Both the position numbers and the translations under genes were made by a program. Of a stretch of 64,000 bases of DNA, positions 1 through 8,152 are shown in pieces. The stretch comes from Marinobacterium_E sp035458585 (GTDB taxonomy: Bacteria; Pseudomonadota; Gammaproteobacteria; Pseudomonadales; Balneatricaceae). Every line of letters starts with the position of its first letter. Position 1 is the first letter of the stretch. The stretch is taken from contig DATHZN010000045.1 in the NCBI GenBank assembly GCA_035458585.1, positions 46,879-110,878 on the forward strand, in the 5' to 3' direction. A model generated the notes under the pieces. It was not told the DNA's origin and made no database searches. It saw nothing but the letters and a program-made list of their open reading frames with translations.

Positions 1-1327
1 CTTGCCGGCCTTCAAAGTTGCGGTTAGAGGTTGAAGCACAACGTTCTTGCGGCTGCAACCGATCATCATTCATCCCCAAGCACATTGAACAACCCGGTTC
101 TCGCCACTCAAATCCAGCATCTCTAAAGATGGCATCCAGACCTTCGACCTCAGCTTGCGCCTTAACAAGCCCAGAACCAGGCACAACCAGCGCCTGTTTC
201 ACGCGCTGGCTAACCTTGTGTCCTTTAACCACCGCCGCAGCCGTTCGCAAATCTTCGATGCGAGCGTTTGTGCATGAACCGATAAAAACCTTATCGATCT
301 CAATTTCACTTATCGCTTGGCCACTCTTGAGCCCCATGTACTCCAGAGCCGTTGCTGCCGCCTCAGCCTTGACGCTATCGACAGATCCAGAAAGTGAAGG
401 GATCATTTCATCAATCGCCACGACCATCTCCGGTGAGGTACCCCAGCTCACCATGGGTTTAACCGCACAAGCATCAATCTCAATGATCTGGTCAAACTCA
501 GCACCCGCATCCGTGTGTAAGGTCCGCCAATAATCAACCGCAGCGCTCCAGTGCTCTCCTTTCGGCGCGAAAGGGCGCCCCTCCAAGTAGTCGATGGTTT
601 TTTGATCAACCGCAACGAGTCCTACCCGGGCCCCCGCCTCTATCGCCATATTGCATAGCGTCATGCGGCCCTCCATCGACAGCGACTCGATCGCACTGCC
701 GGCGAACTCAATGGCGTAACCCGTTCCACCCGCCGTGCCTATTTGACCGATGATATGCAGAATCAGATCTTTGGCGCTAACCCAAGCAGACAACTGACCA
801 CGCACCCTTATCAGAAGTGTCTTCATCTTAGGCACTGCCAGACACTGAGTTGCCATCACATGCTCAACTTCAGATGTGCCAACTCCGAAAGCCAGAGCGG
901 CAAATGCGCCGTGGGTACAGGTGTGCGAGTCACCCGCAACGACAGTCATACCGGGTAGTGTTGCACCCTGTTCTGGCCCGATGACATGAATGATGCCCTG
1001 CCGAATGTCACCCAGGCGAAACTCTTTGATACCGAACTGCTCACAGTTTTTATTCAGTTGTTCAACCTGAGCACGGGAAAATGGATCCGCAATACCCTGA
1101 GTACGATCAGTTGTCGGGACGTTGTGATCCGCTGTTGCAATAATCGTCTCTGGTCGTCTCGGTTTTCGTTGCTGATGGCGCAGACCCTCGAAAGCTTGAG
1201 GACTGGTCACTTCGTAGACCAGATGGCGGTCTACATAGAGAAGAGAAGGCTCGGTTGACTCTACCCCTCTTGGCTCATGTACAAGGTGGCGTTGCCAGAG
1301 TTTCTCGAATAGTGTCTGTGGACTCAT
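1..1327 (-). CDS. leuC: LeuC-type dehydratase large subunit (partial, 3' end outside window)
   Basis: Aconitase-superfamily large subunit. Reading the minus strand from ATG 1327 gives 442 in-frame codons with no stop. The N-terminus (MSPQTLFEKLW), the LLYVDRHLVYEVTSPQAF block, GDSHTCTHGAFAALAFGVG and the cluster cysteines in GSCTNARIEDLR and GCSMCLGMN match LeuC, which with LeuD isomerises 2-isopropylmalate in leucine synthesis. Relatives also hydrate citraconate or dimethylmaleate. It lies 96 bp downstream of an HMG-CoA-lyase-like gene in a TRAP/CoA-transferase operon, so a catabolic hydratase role is possible. The alternative is that it starts an ordinary leuCDB operon; the genes beyond the left edge would decide. 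Family assignment is firm, substrate is not. Confidence 0.9.
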   Translation of the reverse strand, partial: MSPQTLFEKLWQRHLVHEPRGVESTEPSLLYVDRHLVYEVTSPQAFEGLRHQQRKPRRPETIIATADHNVPTTDRTQGIADPFSRAQVEQLNKNCEQFGIKEFRLGDIRQGIIHVIGPEQGATLPGMTVVAGDSHTCTHGAFAALAFGVGTSEVEHVMATQCLAVPKMKTLLIRVRGQLSAWVSAKDLILHIIGQIGTAGGTGYAIEFAGSAIESLSMEGRMTLCNMAIEAGARVGLVAVDQKTIDYLEGRPFAPKGEHWSAAVDYWRTLHTDAGAEFDQIIEIDACAVKPMVSWGTSPEMVVAIDEMIPSLSGSVDSVKAEAAATALEYMGLKSGQAISEIEIDKVFIGSCTNARIEDLRTAAAVVKGHKVSQRVKQALVVPGSGLVKAQAEVEGLDAIFRDAGFEWREPGCSMCLGMNDDRLQPQERCASTSNRNFEGRQ

Positions 1328-1423
1328 AGCCCTCTGCTCCAGTATGGGGCACCGACTGCACGAGCCTACCCCTGACCATTAAACAGGCCATAAGGTAAGC
1401 TTTGCTAGGGGTGCTGGTTTAGT

Positions 1424-2368
1424 TTATGCCGCGATTCGAGATCGGGGTACTGATCGCATATGGCTGGCAGTCTGCCCGCCGGGAAGTGCCGCAATAAGGT
1501 CGGCTGCGGCCAGCAGTTTCATCAGGTCGACACCCGTCTCGATGCCTCCACCGTTGAAGGCGTAGAGTAGATCCTCTGTAGCCGTATTTCCGGTCGCTCC
1601 TGGCGCAAATGGGCAGCCCCCCAAACCAGCAGCGGCGGCATCGATTGCCGTGGCACCGTTCTGAATCGCGAACATCGCATTAGCGACACCCATTCCGTAG
1701 GTGTCATGACCATGAAACGCCCAGGTGATATTTTCGCTCGTAAACTGTCGAGTTAACTGTGCGAAATATTGACCCACTTGAGCGGGGCTTGCCCGGCCAG
1801 TAGTATCGCAAAGGGCGATCTCAACATCGATACCTTCCATTAGCTCAAGAGACCGGCTAAGTAAATTAGCAACCTCTGAGCATTTGATCGGGCCATCGAA
1901 CGGACAGTCAAAACAGGTTCCCAAATCCAATCTCATAGTCGGACGCCCCGATAGCGTTGACTGACGAACCTGTTCGGCGATCTCAGCAAGCCCTGCCAGT
2001 GATTGCTCATGAGTCTGGCGTACATTCTTCATGTTATGAGTCAGCGATACCGAGATGACGTAAACCAACTCTTTTACACCAGCCTCCAGAGCCATATTGG
2101 CACCACGAAGGTTAGGCACCAGTGCAGAGAACCTAACATCGGGCCGGTCCTTGAAATAGCGCACCAGTTCCCCTGTATCCGCCATCTGAGGTATGGCTTT
2201 AGGACTGACAAATGATCCGATCTCTATACGTTTGAGACCAGCTGCAATAAGCGCTTCAATTACGTCGATTTTACTACTCGTAGGTAGTGGCTCGACGATC
2301 GATTGAAAACCGTCACGGGGCGCTACTTCAACGAGCTCAATACTTGCTGGAAGATTGTACAGTGTCAC
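1424..2368 (-). CDS. HMG-CoA lyase-family acyl-CoA lyase, citramalyl-CoA lyase candidate
   Basis: DRE-TIM metallolyase of 314 residues. The start is placed at GTG 2368, preceded by AAGAGG at 7 nt; a longer frame would run into dctQ. Signature blocks are EVAPRDGFQ near the N-terminus (Arg-Asp of the active site), HGHDTYG (metal-binding histidines), GLGGCPFAPGATGN (catalytic Cys loop) and NTATEDLLY. Family members cleave 3-hydroxy-3-methylglutaryl-CoA to acetoacetate and acetyl-CoA, or (R)-citramalyl-CoA to pyruvate and acetyl-CoA. The CoA-transferase and LeuC-type gene in the same operon favour a hydroxyacid-CoA that is made from an imported dicarboxylate. Which acyl-CoA is cleaved is inference. 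Confidence 0.88.
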   Translation of the reverse strand: MTLYNLPASIELVEVAPRDGFQSIVEPLPTSSKIDVIEALIAAGLKRIEIGSFVSPKAIPQMADTGELVRYFKDRPDVRFSALVPNLRGANMALEAGVKELVYVISVSLTHNMKNVRQTHEQSLAGLAEIAEQVRQSTLSGRPTMRLDLGTCFDCPFDGPIKCSEVANLLSRSLELMEGIDVEIALCDTTGRASPAQVGQYFAQLTRQFTSENITWAFHGHDTYGMGVANAMFAIQNGATAIDAAAAGLGGCPFAPGATGNTATEDLLYAFNGGGIETGVDLMKLLAAADLIAALPGGQTASHMRSVPRSRIAA

Positions 2369-2393
2369 GTTCAAACCTCTTGACCTTATTAAC

Positions 2394-2912
2394 TCAGCGG
2401 GAGTTACCATCCATACCCACCTTATGGGTGGCGAGTTGATTGAGGTTTGTAACCAGATCAATCAACAGCTGGATGGCCAAAGCTCCGAAACCCACTGGCA
2501 ATATTGAGAACGGAATCACCATTGGCGTACCAAAGGCACTTGATACGCGCTCACCATACTCAAACGCCTGATAGGCCATTATGCCCCCTCGCCACACCAT
2601 AATGCTGGCGAACAGGATGCCACACAGGGCGATTACACAGGCGATCATTGCCTGCTTACGGGGTGAACAGCGTTCAGCAAAGAAGCCGATACGGATGTGA
2701 GCATCAGCTCTTTGCGCTTCCGCTGCACCCATCACTGCCAGGTACACCAACAGAAATGAGTTGACCTCTAAAGTCCAGCTGGTCGGTGCCGCAAAAAGAT
2801 ACCTCATCACCGCGTCATAACAGATACTCAGCATCATCAGCGCCAACACAAAAATTGACGTGCCTCGCAAGAATCTGTGAACGAGTAACCACCCGTTTGT
2901 AAGCGCCCACAT
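2394..2912 (-). CDS. dctQ: TRAP transporter small membrane subunit DctQ
   Basis: 172 residues with four hydrophobic segments (about residues 15-35, 47-65, 85-110 and 130-155), the fold of the DctQ subunit of Na+-coupled tripartite carriers. The W-T-L-E-V-N-S segment after helix 1 and the polar loop with HIRIGFF are typical. ATG 2912 has AGGG upstream. It sits 14 bp after dctP and just before the lyase gene, an order (M, P, Q) consistent with one transcript. It partners the periplasmic DctP and the channel DctM for organic acid uptake. The substrate is not readable from this subunit. Confidence 0.88.
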   Translation of the reverse strand: MWALTNGWLLVHRFLRGTSIFVLALMMLSICYDAVMRYLFAAPTSWTLEVNSFLLVYLAVMGAAEAQRADAHIRIGFFAERCSPRKQAMIACVIALCGILFASIMVWRGGIMAYQAFEYGERVSSAFGTPMVIPFSILPVGFGALAIQLLIDLVTNLNQLATHKVGMDGNSR

Positions 2913-2926
2913 ATAGCTGCCCTACT

Positions 2927-3952
2927 CTATTTGCCTAGTGCCAGATTGATGGCACGATTAGCCAGCTCTTCACCGACCTGAGATTTCCACTCGTTCCAAA
3001 CGGTCTGAGTTGCTTCGTCGAACTTCGCCTCGTCTTCAGCTGAAGGTTCAATGATCTCGATGCCCGCAGCCGTTACCTTCGGCCAGAAGTCGTTCGGGTA
3101 GACATCCGCATTGGCGTGGCTGGCAAAGTTTGCATCAAACCAGTCTGCCGCCGCATCTAGGGCCTCTTTAGTTTGTGCATCCAGTCCGTCATAGCGATCA
3201 CGCAGCATAAACGGCGCTACGGTATAAGCAGTCGTCGGAAGCTTGTATACGTACTTCAACTGCTCCTGCAAACTGCGGCCAATAACGGTAGAGATGTTAA
3301 ACACACCGGCATCAACAGTGCCGCGCTGCAGTGCCAGATAGGTCTCTGACGATGGAATACGCACTGCAGAGGCGCCGTACTCGGAAAGTGCCTGAGTTGC
3401 CTCAAAACTTACCACACGAATTTTCTTACCATTCAACTCCTCAAGTGAGCGAATAGGACTCGCCTCTGTACTCCAGATGTATTCAGGTTCGAAGATACCG
3501 CCACCTGCACTCAACATGTAGAGGTTCTCTTTCGCGAGCTCTTCGTTAATGAGGTTAAACAGCGGGCTACCTTTTGCCAGTCTTTCAGGATGGCGGTACA
3601 GCTCACCCGCAATACCCGGCAAGCCGGTAATACCCAGCACGGGTACAGAACGGGTAATGTATGAGGTAGTGTGGAACATCAGATCGATAGAACGTGAGCG
3701 CAGTCCCGGCAGTTGCTCATCCGCCTTCATCAGCTGGCTGGCTGGGTAGTAGTCAATCGCAACCTCACCATTACTCGCCGCACTAACCTGATCAACGAAG
3801 CCCTGTGGGCCGTAGCTCAGTGCTGGGTATGACGGTGGGATGTAGTAAACACCCGTCAGCTGTGTCTGTGCCTGCGCATTCAGGCTGATACCAGCAACAG
3901 CAACTGCTGTGGCAAGCCCCAGTTTCAGTGAATCTCTACGTGTGAATTTCAT
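2927..3952 (-). CDS. dctP: TRAP transporter periplasmic substrate-binding protein DctP
   Basis: 341 residues. The N-terminus MKFTRRDSLKLGLATAVAVAG is a leader ending near AQA; the RR-DSLKLG pattern suggests Tat export. The mature part shows the TAXI/DctP-type fold cues PASQLMKADEQLPGLRSRSIDL, LNGKKIRVV and a DAG-VFNIS segment late in domain 2. It captures the ligand in the periplasm and hands it to DctQM. ATG 3952 is preceded by GGAG at 8 nt. In the DctP family a conserved Arg binds the carboxylate; the R in GKKIRVV (about residue 179) is the likely one. Substrate probably a small dicarboxylate, by operon context. Confidence 0.9.
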   Translation of the reverse strand: MKFTRRDSLKLGLATAVAVAGISLNAQAQTQLTGVYYIPPSYPALSYGPQGFVDQVSAASNGEVAIDYYPASQLMKADEQLPGLRSRSIDLMFHTTSYITRSVPVLGITGLPGIAGELYRHPERLAKGSPLFNLINEELAKENLYMLSAGGGIFEPEYIWSTEASPIRSLEELNGKKIRVVSFEATQALSEYGASAVRIPSSETYLALQRGTVDAGVFNISTVIGRSLQEQLKYVYKLPTTAYTVAPFMLRDRYDGLDAQTKEALDAAADWFDANFASHANADVYPNDFWPKVTAAGIEIIEPSAEDEAKFDEATQTVWNEWKSQVGEELANRAINLALGK

Positions 3953-3984
3953 TGTGATATCTCCATCATATTTTTATTTTCGTG

Positions 3985-5274
3985 TCACAGCAGGCGTGGT
4001 AACCAGAGGCTGAGCTCAGGCACCAAGACAAACAGCATCAACACTGCGAATTGCACAGCGACAAACGGCATGGCGCTGCGAATGATCTCCTCGATGCTCA
4101 AGTCAGGACAGACGCCTCGCAGAGCATAGAGGTTTAGACCTACAGGTGGCGTAACCACCGCAATTTCAAGATTCAGCACCATCACGATACCGAACCAGAG
4201 TGGGTCGTAGCCGAGGGCCACGATGACCGGCAGAAGAATAGGGGTGGTTACAACGATCAAAGAGACCGCATCCACCAACATTCCAAGCAGTACTAGTAAG
4301 AGCATGATTCCAAGCAGAATCGCCCATCCCGGCATACCCGAGCTCATTAATATATCCGCGAGCGATTGAGGTACACGCACAAGGTTAAGGTAGTCACCAA
4401 AGATTTTGGCACAACCCATGATTAGCAAAATTGCACCACTGACGCGCGCAGAGCTCGCCAGAATCTCGCCCAGCTTACGCCAACTGAGCGCTCTAAAAAT
4501 CACACCCGCTATCAATAACGCTCCGAACGCACCGATCCCGGCTGCTTCGCTTGGCGTTGCCAGACCTGAGTAGATCGCCCCCAGCACAATCAAAACAAGC
4601 AGCGCTGAGTGCCAAATATTCCCCAGACTTTGGAAACGCTCTCTCCAGCTATAGCTCGCCTCATCGCGAGGCGCTTCCTCTGGGTTAAACAACACGCGAA
4701 CATAAATGTAGAGCGCCAGTGCAAGCGCCAGCATAATCCCCGGCACTATCCCACCGATGAAAAGGTCGGCAACCGACACACCTGAGACTGCTCCGTAGAT
4801 GATAAAAGGTACGCTGGGCGGAATGAGCATCGCCAAAGCACCCGCGCTTACCACCGAACCTGCTGCCAAGCTGCGACTGTAGCCGCGCGACTGCATTTGC
4901 GGCACTGCGATCGATCCAATTGCCGCGACACCTGCGATACTAACGCCCGATACTGCACCGAACATAGCCGAAGCGCCCACTGAGGAGATAGCCAGGCTAC
5001 CTCTCAGCCAGTTTAACCAGCGGACTGCAGCCTGGAAGAGGCTGGTACCAACGGGCGTAGCTCCCAGAAGATTCCCCATCAGCACGAACAGCGGCAAAGC
5101 AATCAACTCAAAACTATTGAGCTGTCCAAACAGAGACGAGGGGGCAAAGAAGAATGCCAAAGCACCCTTAGCCATATAAAAGCCGAGGAGTCCGGAGAGA
5201 CCAAGCGCTAGGAATATCGGGAAACCCAGGGCGATCATGGCCAGCAACGAGACAATTACAATGATTGGTTCCAT
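3985..5274 (-). CDS. dctM: TRAP transporter large permease subunit DctM
   Basis: 429 residues, strongly hydrophobic, about 12 membrane segments, the usual DctM length. Recognisable blocks are the N-terminal IALGFPIFLALGLSG, GAVSGVSIAGVAAIGSIAVPQM, IPPSVPFIIYG and the C-terminal EIAVVTPPVGLNLYALRG, which is nearly diagnostic. It is the ion-coupled translocation channel working with DctPQ. It lies 15 bp downstream of the CoA-transferase gene and 32 bp before dctP, so transport and CoA activation appear co-transcribed. Start ATG 5274 has GGAG about 10 nt upstream. Confidence 0.92.
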   Translation of the reverse strand: MEPIIVIVSLLAMIALGFPIFLALGLSGLLGFYMAKGALAFFFAPSSLFGQLNSFELIALPLFVLMGNLLGATPVGTSLFQAAVRWLNWLRGSLAISSVGASAMFGAVSGVSIAGVAAIGSIAVPQMQSRGYSRSLAAGSVVSAGALAMLIPPSVPFIIYGAVSGVSVADLFIGGIVPGIMLALALALYIYVRVLFNPEEAPRDEASYSWRERFQSLGNIWHSALLVLIVLGAIYSGLATPSEAAGIGAFGALLIAGVIFRALSWRKLGEILASSARVSGAILLIMGCAKIFGDYLNLVRVPQSLADILMSSGMPGWAILLGIMLLLVLLGMLVDAVSLIVVTTPILLPVIVALGYDPLWFGIVMVLNLEIAVVTPPVGLNLYALRGVCPDLSIEEIIRSAMPFVAVQFAVLMLFVLVPELSLWLPRLL

Positions 5275-5289
5275 AAATATAGAACTCCG

Positions 5290-6504
5290 TTAGATGATGC
5301 CGCGTTCGCGTAAATTTTGAATCCTATCCTCGGGAAGACCGAGGCGCTGGGAGAGTGTCTCGTCGGTATGTGCCCCTAACTCAGGGCCAACGTGACGTAC
5401 CTTTCCGGGGGTCTGTGACAGTCGAGGAAAGACATTCTGCATCGGTATCTGACGCCCCTGCGCATCGGCAATCTGCACAATAGACTCGCGTGCTTGAAAA
5501 TGCGGGTCTGCCAGCATCTCAGGCGCGCTGTAGACCAGACCGCAGGGTACACCCGCTTTACTCAGCAGATTCACTAGCTCTTCAGCATCAAACCCAGCAC
5601 TCCACTCTCCTATCAGTTCGTCCAACTCGGTTTGGTTCGCCCCGCGAGCGCGATGACTGCTAAACCGCTCATCAAGAGATAAGTCTGAACGCCCCATCAC
5701 CTCACAAAGACGGGTAAAAACAGAGTCTTGGTTGGCACCAATGATCACATCTCGACCACCTTTGGCTGGATAGGCGTTTGAGGGTGCAATACCGGGTAGT
5801 ATGGAACCACTGCGCTCGCGCACTTTGCCACCCAGAACGTAGTCGGGGATGATGCTCTCCATCATGCCGAAGACAGACTCGTAAATAGTACTGTCAACTA
5901 CCTGACCTCTACCCGATCTCTCACGTTGATGAATGGCTACCAGAGCACCGAGCGCAGCGTGAACGCCCGCCAGCGTATCGCCGAGTGATATACCTACACG
6001 AACAGGGGGGCGATCAGGGTAACCCGAGACATAACGCAGACCACCCATCGCCTCGCAGACAGAAGCATATCCAGCACGCTGAGAGTAAGGACCGTTCTGC
6101 CCGAACCCTGTGACTCGAACCATTATTAGCTTCGGGTTGATCGCGGATAGCTCTTCGTACCCCAACCCCCACTTTTCCATCGTGCCCGGGCGAAAGTTTT
6201 CAATCAGTACATCGGCATCGGCCACCAGCTGACGTAAGACATCTTGTCCATCTGCCTGACGCAGATCCAATGTCATCGACTGTTTGTTGCGTGCAATTTG
6301 ATTCCACCAGATCGGTTTACCAGCCTCATCGCTGGCGCCCCACTGACGCATGGCGTCACCTTTGCCTGGTGGTTCGATCTTCAACACATCTGCGCCAAAG
6401 TCAGCCAAAACCTGGCCACAATATGGGCCAGCAATCAGCTGCCCAAGCTCTAGCACTCGAATATCAGCCAGTGGCAAGGAGGAGCCGCCTGTGTCCTGTT
6501 TCAT
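5290..6504 (-). CDS. CaiB/BaiF (class III) CoA-transferase
   Basis: 404 residues from ATG 6504 (MKQDTGGSSLPL); a longer frame starts at 6594 but the family block begins only at LADIRVLELGQLIAGPYCGQ. Other family marks are GADVLKIEPPGKGD, ENFRPGTMEKWGLGYEEL, and VTGFGQNGPYSQRAGY, which carries the region around the catalytic Asp used to form the acyl anhydride. Class III enzymes move CoA from a donor such as succinyl-CoA to a free acid. As first gene of the operon it would activate the acid imported by DctPQM for the downstream lyase. Succinyl-CoA:citramalate and succinyl-CoA:HMG transferases belong to this family. Confidence 0.9.
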   Translation of the reverse strand: MKQDTGGSSLPLADIRVLELGQLIAGPYCGQVLADFGADVLKIEPPGKGDAMRQWGASDEAGKPIWWNQIARNKQSMTLDLRQADGQDVLRQLVADADVLIENFRPGTMEKWGLGYEELSAINPKLIMVRVTGFGQNGPYSQRAGYASVCEAMGGLRYVSGYPDRPPVRVGISLGDTLAGVHAALGALVAIHQRERSGRGQVVDSTIYESVFGMMESIIPDYVLGGKVRERSGSILPGIAPSNAYPAKGGRDVIIGANQDSVFTRLCEVMGRSDLSLDERFSSHRARGANQTELDELIGEWSAGFDAEELVNLLSKAGVPCGLVYSAPEMLADPHFQARESIVQIADAQGRQIPMQNVFPRLSQTPGKVRHVGPELGAHTDETLSQRLGLPEDRIQNLRERGII

Positions 6505-6587
6505 TATTCTTATCGCCTTCTCATCAACCTGCGCAGAGAGGTCACGAACCACTCTGCCATGTGAAATCAACCGCCAGCATTCGGGGG

Positions 6588-6778
6588 ATTGCATACAATT
6601 GAATTCGTTAGGCTGAATTTACACTGTTAAAAACACTGAAATCAATTACATTGCATGCAATCGCATCTCACGATATGAAAAATTATCCGATAAGCCGGGT
6701 GCTATTTAATGCAATATATTGTTTTATAAGTACAATATTGAAGAGCGAAACAGATCAAAAAAGATTGTTGTATGCAAT
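6588..6778. promoter_or_regulatory. Three copies of ATTGCATRCAAT, putative GntR operators
   Basis: The 275-bp spacer between the GntR gene and the CoA-transferase gene holds ATTGCATACAAT (6588-6599), the perfect palindrome ATTGCATGCAAT (6650-6661) and, in inverted sense, GTTGTATGCAAT (6767-6778). The core TTGYATRCAA resembles the TTGTATACAA-like operators described for GntR proteins of the FCD group. The spacer is AT-rich and would carry the promoter of the catabolic operon. The third copy lies directly behind the regulator stop codon. Binding by the neighbouring regulator is inferred. Confidence 0.6.
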
Positions 6779-6779
6779 T

Positions 6780-7475
6780 CTACTCTTCTTTGAGAAAGTG
6801 CAGATGCAATTCGCGAGCAGCGAGGAGGTGAGTGCGCATAATATTTTCGGCCCAGGCCACATTACCGGCAGCGACTGCCTGAAGAATCTCGGTATGGTGC
6901 TGCATGCTCCGACGAAGATGCTCTAGGTTGTATTGGCCAATATTGCGTCGTATTACCGAGTTTGGAACGATATTACCTAGCAGCAGAGTCAATCGTTGAT
7001 TTTTGCTGCTTTCAATCAGCTTGCGGTGAAACTCGTAGTTGAGCGCTGCTATGCGATTTCGCGCATCCTCGTCCGTCGGAACGTGGTCAACCAGATCTTC
7101 CATCTCTGTGGCGAGCAGTTTCAACTCCTCGAGCCGCTCAGGATTCATATTTTTCGCTGCCGCTGCAACTGCCATCGGTTCAAGTACCAGACGAATCTCA
7201 AAGACCTCGCGCGCATCATTCTCTGTCCAAGCAACGACTCGAGCCCCCGCGTGAGGAATAGCCTCAAGCCAGCCCTCGGATATCAGTTCGCGCAAGGCTT
7301 CACGTACAGGTGTGCGACTGACATCAAGTTCTTTAGCAACTGCTGCTTCACGCACGAAACTGTACGCTTCATAGGTCCCGTCAAGAATTCGATTCTTGAT
7401 TAATCCATACACCTGTTGAACTGCGGTTTTTTTCGTCAAGGCTTTAGGTCTCTCATCGGTACGGAAACAACACAC
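6780..7475 (-). CDS. GntR-family regulator, FadR/FCD subgroup
   Basis: N-terminal winged helix (VYGLIKNRILDGTY then VSRTPVREALRELISEGWL) followed by an all-helical FCD ligand-binding domain (YEFHRKLIESSKNQRL and a late HTEILQAVAAGN...H pattern supplying metal-binding histidines). FCD regulators respond to small organic acids and usually repress an adjacent catabolic operon; here that is the CoA-transferase/TRAP/lyase operon. The frame opens at GTG 7475 without a clear ribosome site; TTG 7439, behind GAGAG, is an equally likely start and would remove 12 residues. A TTGAA-N4-TTCAA inverted repeat lies upstream at 7497-7510. Confidence 0.88.
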   Translation of the reverse strand: MCCFRTDERPKALTKKTAVQQVYGLIKNRILDGTYEAYSFVREAAVAKELDVSRTPVREALRELISEGWLEAIPHAGARVVAWTENDAREVFEIRLVLEPMAVAAAAKNMNPERLEELKLLATEMEDLVDHVPTDEDARNRIAALNYEFHRKLIESSKNQRLTLLLGNIVPNSVIRRNIGQYNLEHLRRSMQHHTEILQAVAAGNVAWAENIMRTHLLAARELHLHFLKEE

Positions 7476-7587
7476 ACGAAGCGTCGCTACGATATGTTGA
7501 AATAGTTCAAGTTACAATTCCCACAATCCAATTCATTTGGCGGTTGAACGAAATTCAGACCACAAGCGTAGCTTAGCTGAGGTAAGC

Positions 7588-8124
7588 ATGTATAAATTTT
7601 TAAAATTAGTCGCTGTTTTATCGATGATTGCAACGCTTCAAGGGTGTACCCAGGGCAACTGGCAAACCGCGCGTCGTGACTCAGCTGGAATTGCCCCCCC
7701 TGCCGAAGCCACTCCTGAAGCGGTGCTGCAAGTTTACGGTGCCGATGTCTTTGGCTGGCGGGGCCTGTTCGCTATTCACACTTGGATAGCAGCCAAACCC
7801 ACCGGTGCAAACTCGTATACGGTCTATGAGGTGATTGGCTGGAGAGCTAACCGGGGGCTTCCGGCGTTGGTTATTCGTAAGGATCTCCCCGACCGCTACT
7901 GGTTTGGTGCAGAGCCTGAGCTCCTAGTTGAGCACCGGGGGGAAGGCGTTGACGATCTGATCGCCGCGGTTGATACCGCTGCTCGCAACTACCCCTGGGC
8001 AAACGAGTACAGGTTATTTCCGGGCCCTAACTCAAATACCTTTCCATCCTGGGTCGCAGAGCAAGTGCCTGCTCTTGACTTGGATTTACCCCTGTCGGCC
8101 ATCGGCCAAAGTTGGAGACCCTGA
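7588..8124 (+). CDS. DUF3750-like outer-membrane or periplasmic lipoprotein
   Basis: 178 residues. ATG 7588 is chosen because GAGG sits 5 nt before it. A hydrophobic leader ends in the lipobox LQGC with the lipidated Cys at residue 20. The body contains HTWIAAKP, YEVIGW and, near the C-terminus, NEYRLFPGPNSNTF, which I associate with DUF3750, a family of unknown function. Residue +2 after the Cys is Thr rather than Asp, which would send it to the outer membrane in the Lol scheme. It is monocistronic, divergent from gntR and convergent with the LysR gene. No function is assigned. Confidence 0.8.
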   Translation: MYKFLKLVAVLSMIATLQGCTQGNWQTARRDSAGIAPPAEATPEAVLQVYGADVFGWRGLFAIHTWIAAKPTGANSYTVYEVIGWRANRGLPALVIRKDLPDRYWFGAEPELLVEHRGEGVDDLIAAVDTAARNYPWANEYRLFPGPNSNTFPSWVAEQVPALDLDLPLSAIGQSWRP

Positions 8125-8152
8125 CAGGAATAAATAGCGCTCTCATCACAAT

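Noticed and set aside
18..1258. Plus-strand open frames at 18-533, 743-958 and 986-1258
   Set aside because: They lie antisense to an uninterrupted LeuC reading frame with all family motifs on the minus strand.
2369..2461. Longer start of the HMG-CoA-lyase-like gene
   Set aside because: It would overlap dctQ by 68 bases; GTG 2368 has a good ribosome site and starts just before the conserved core.
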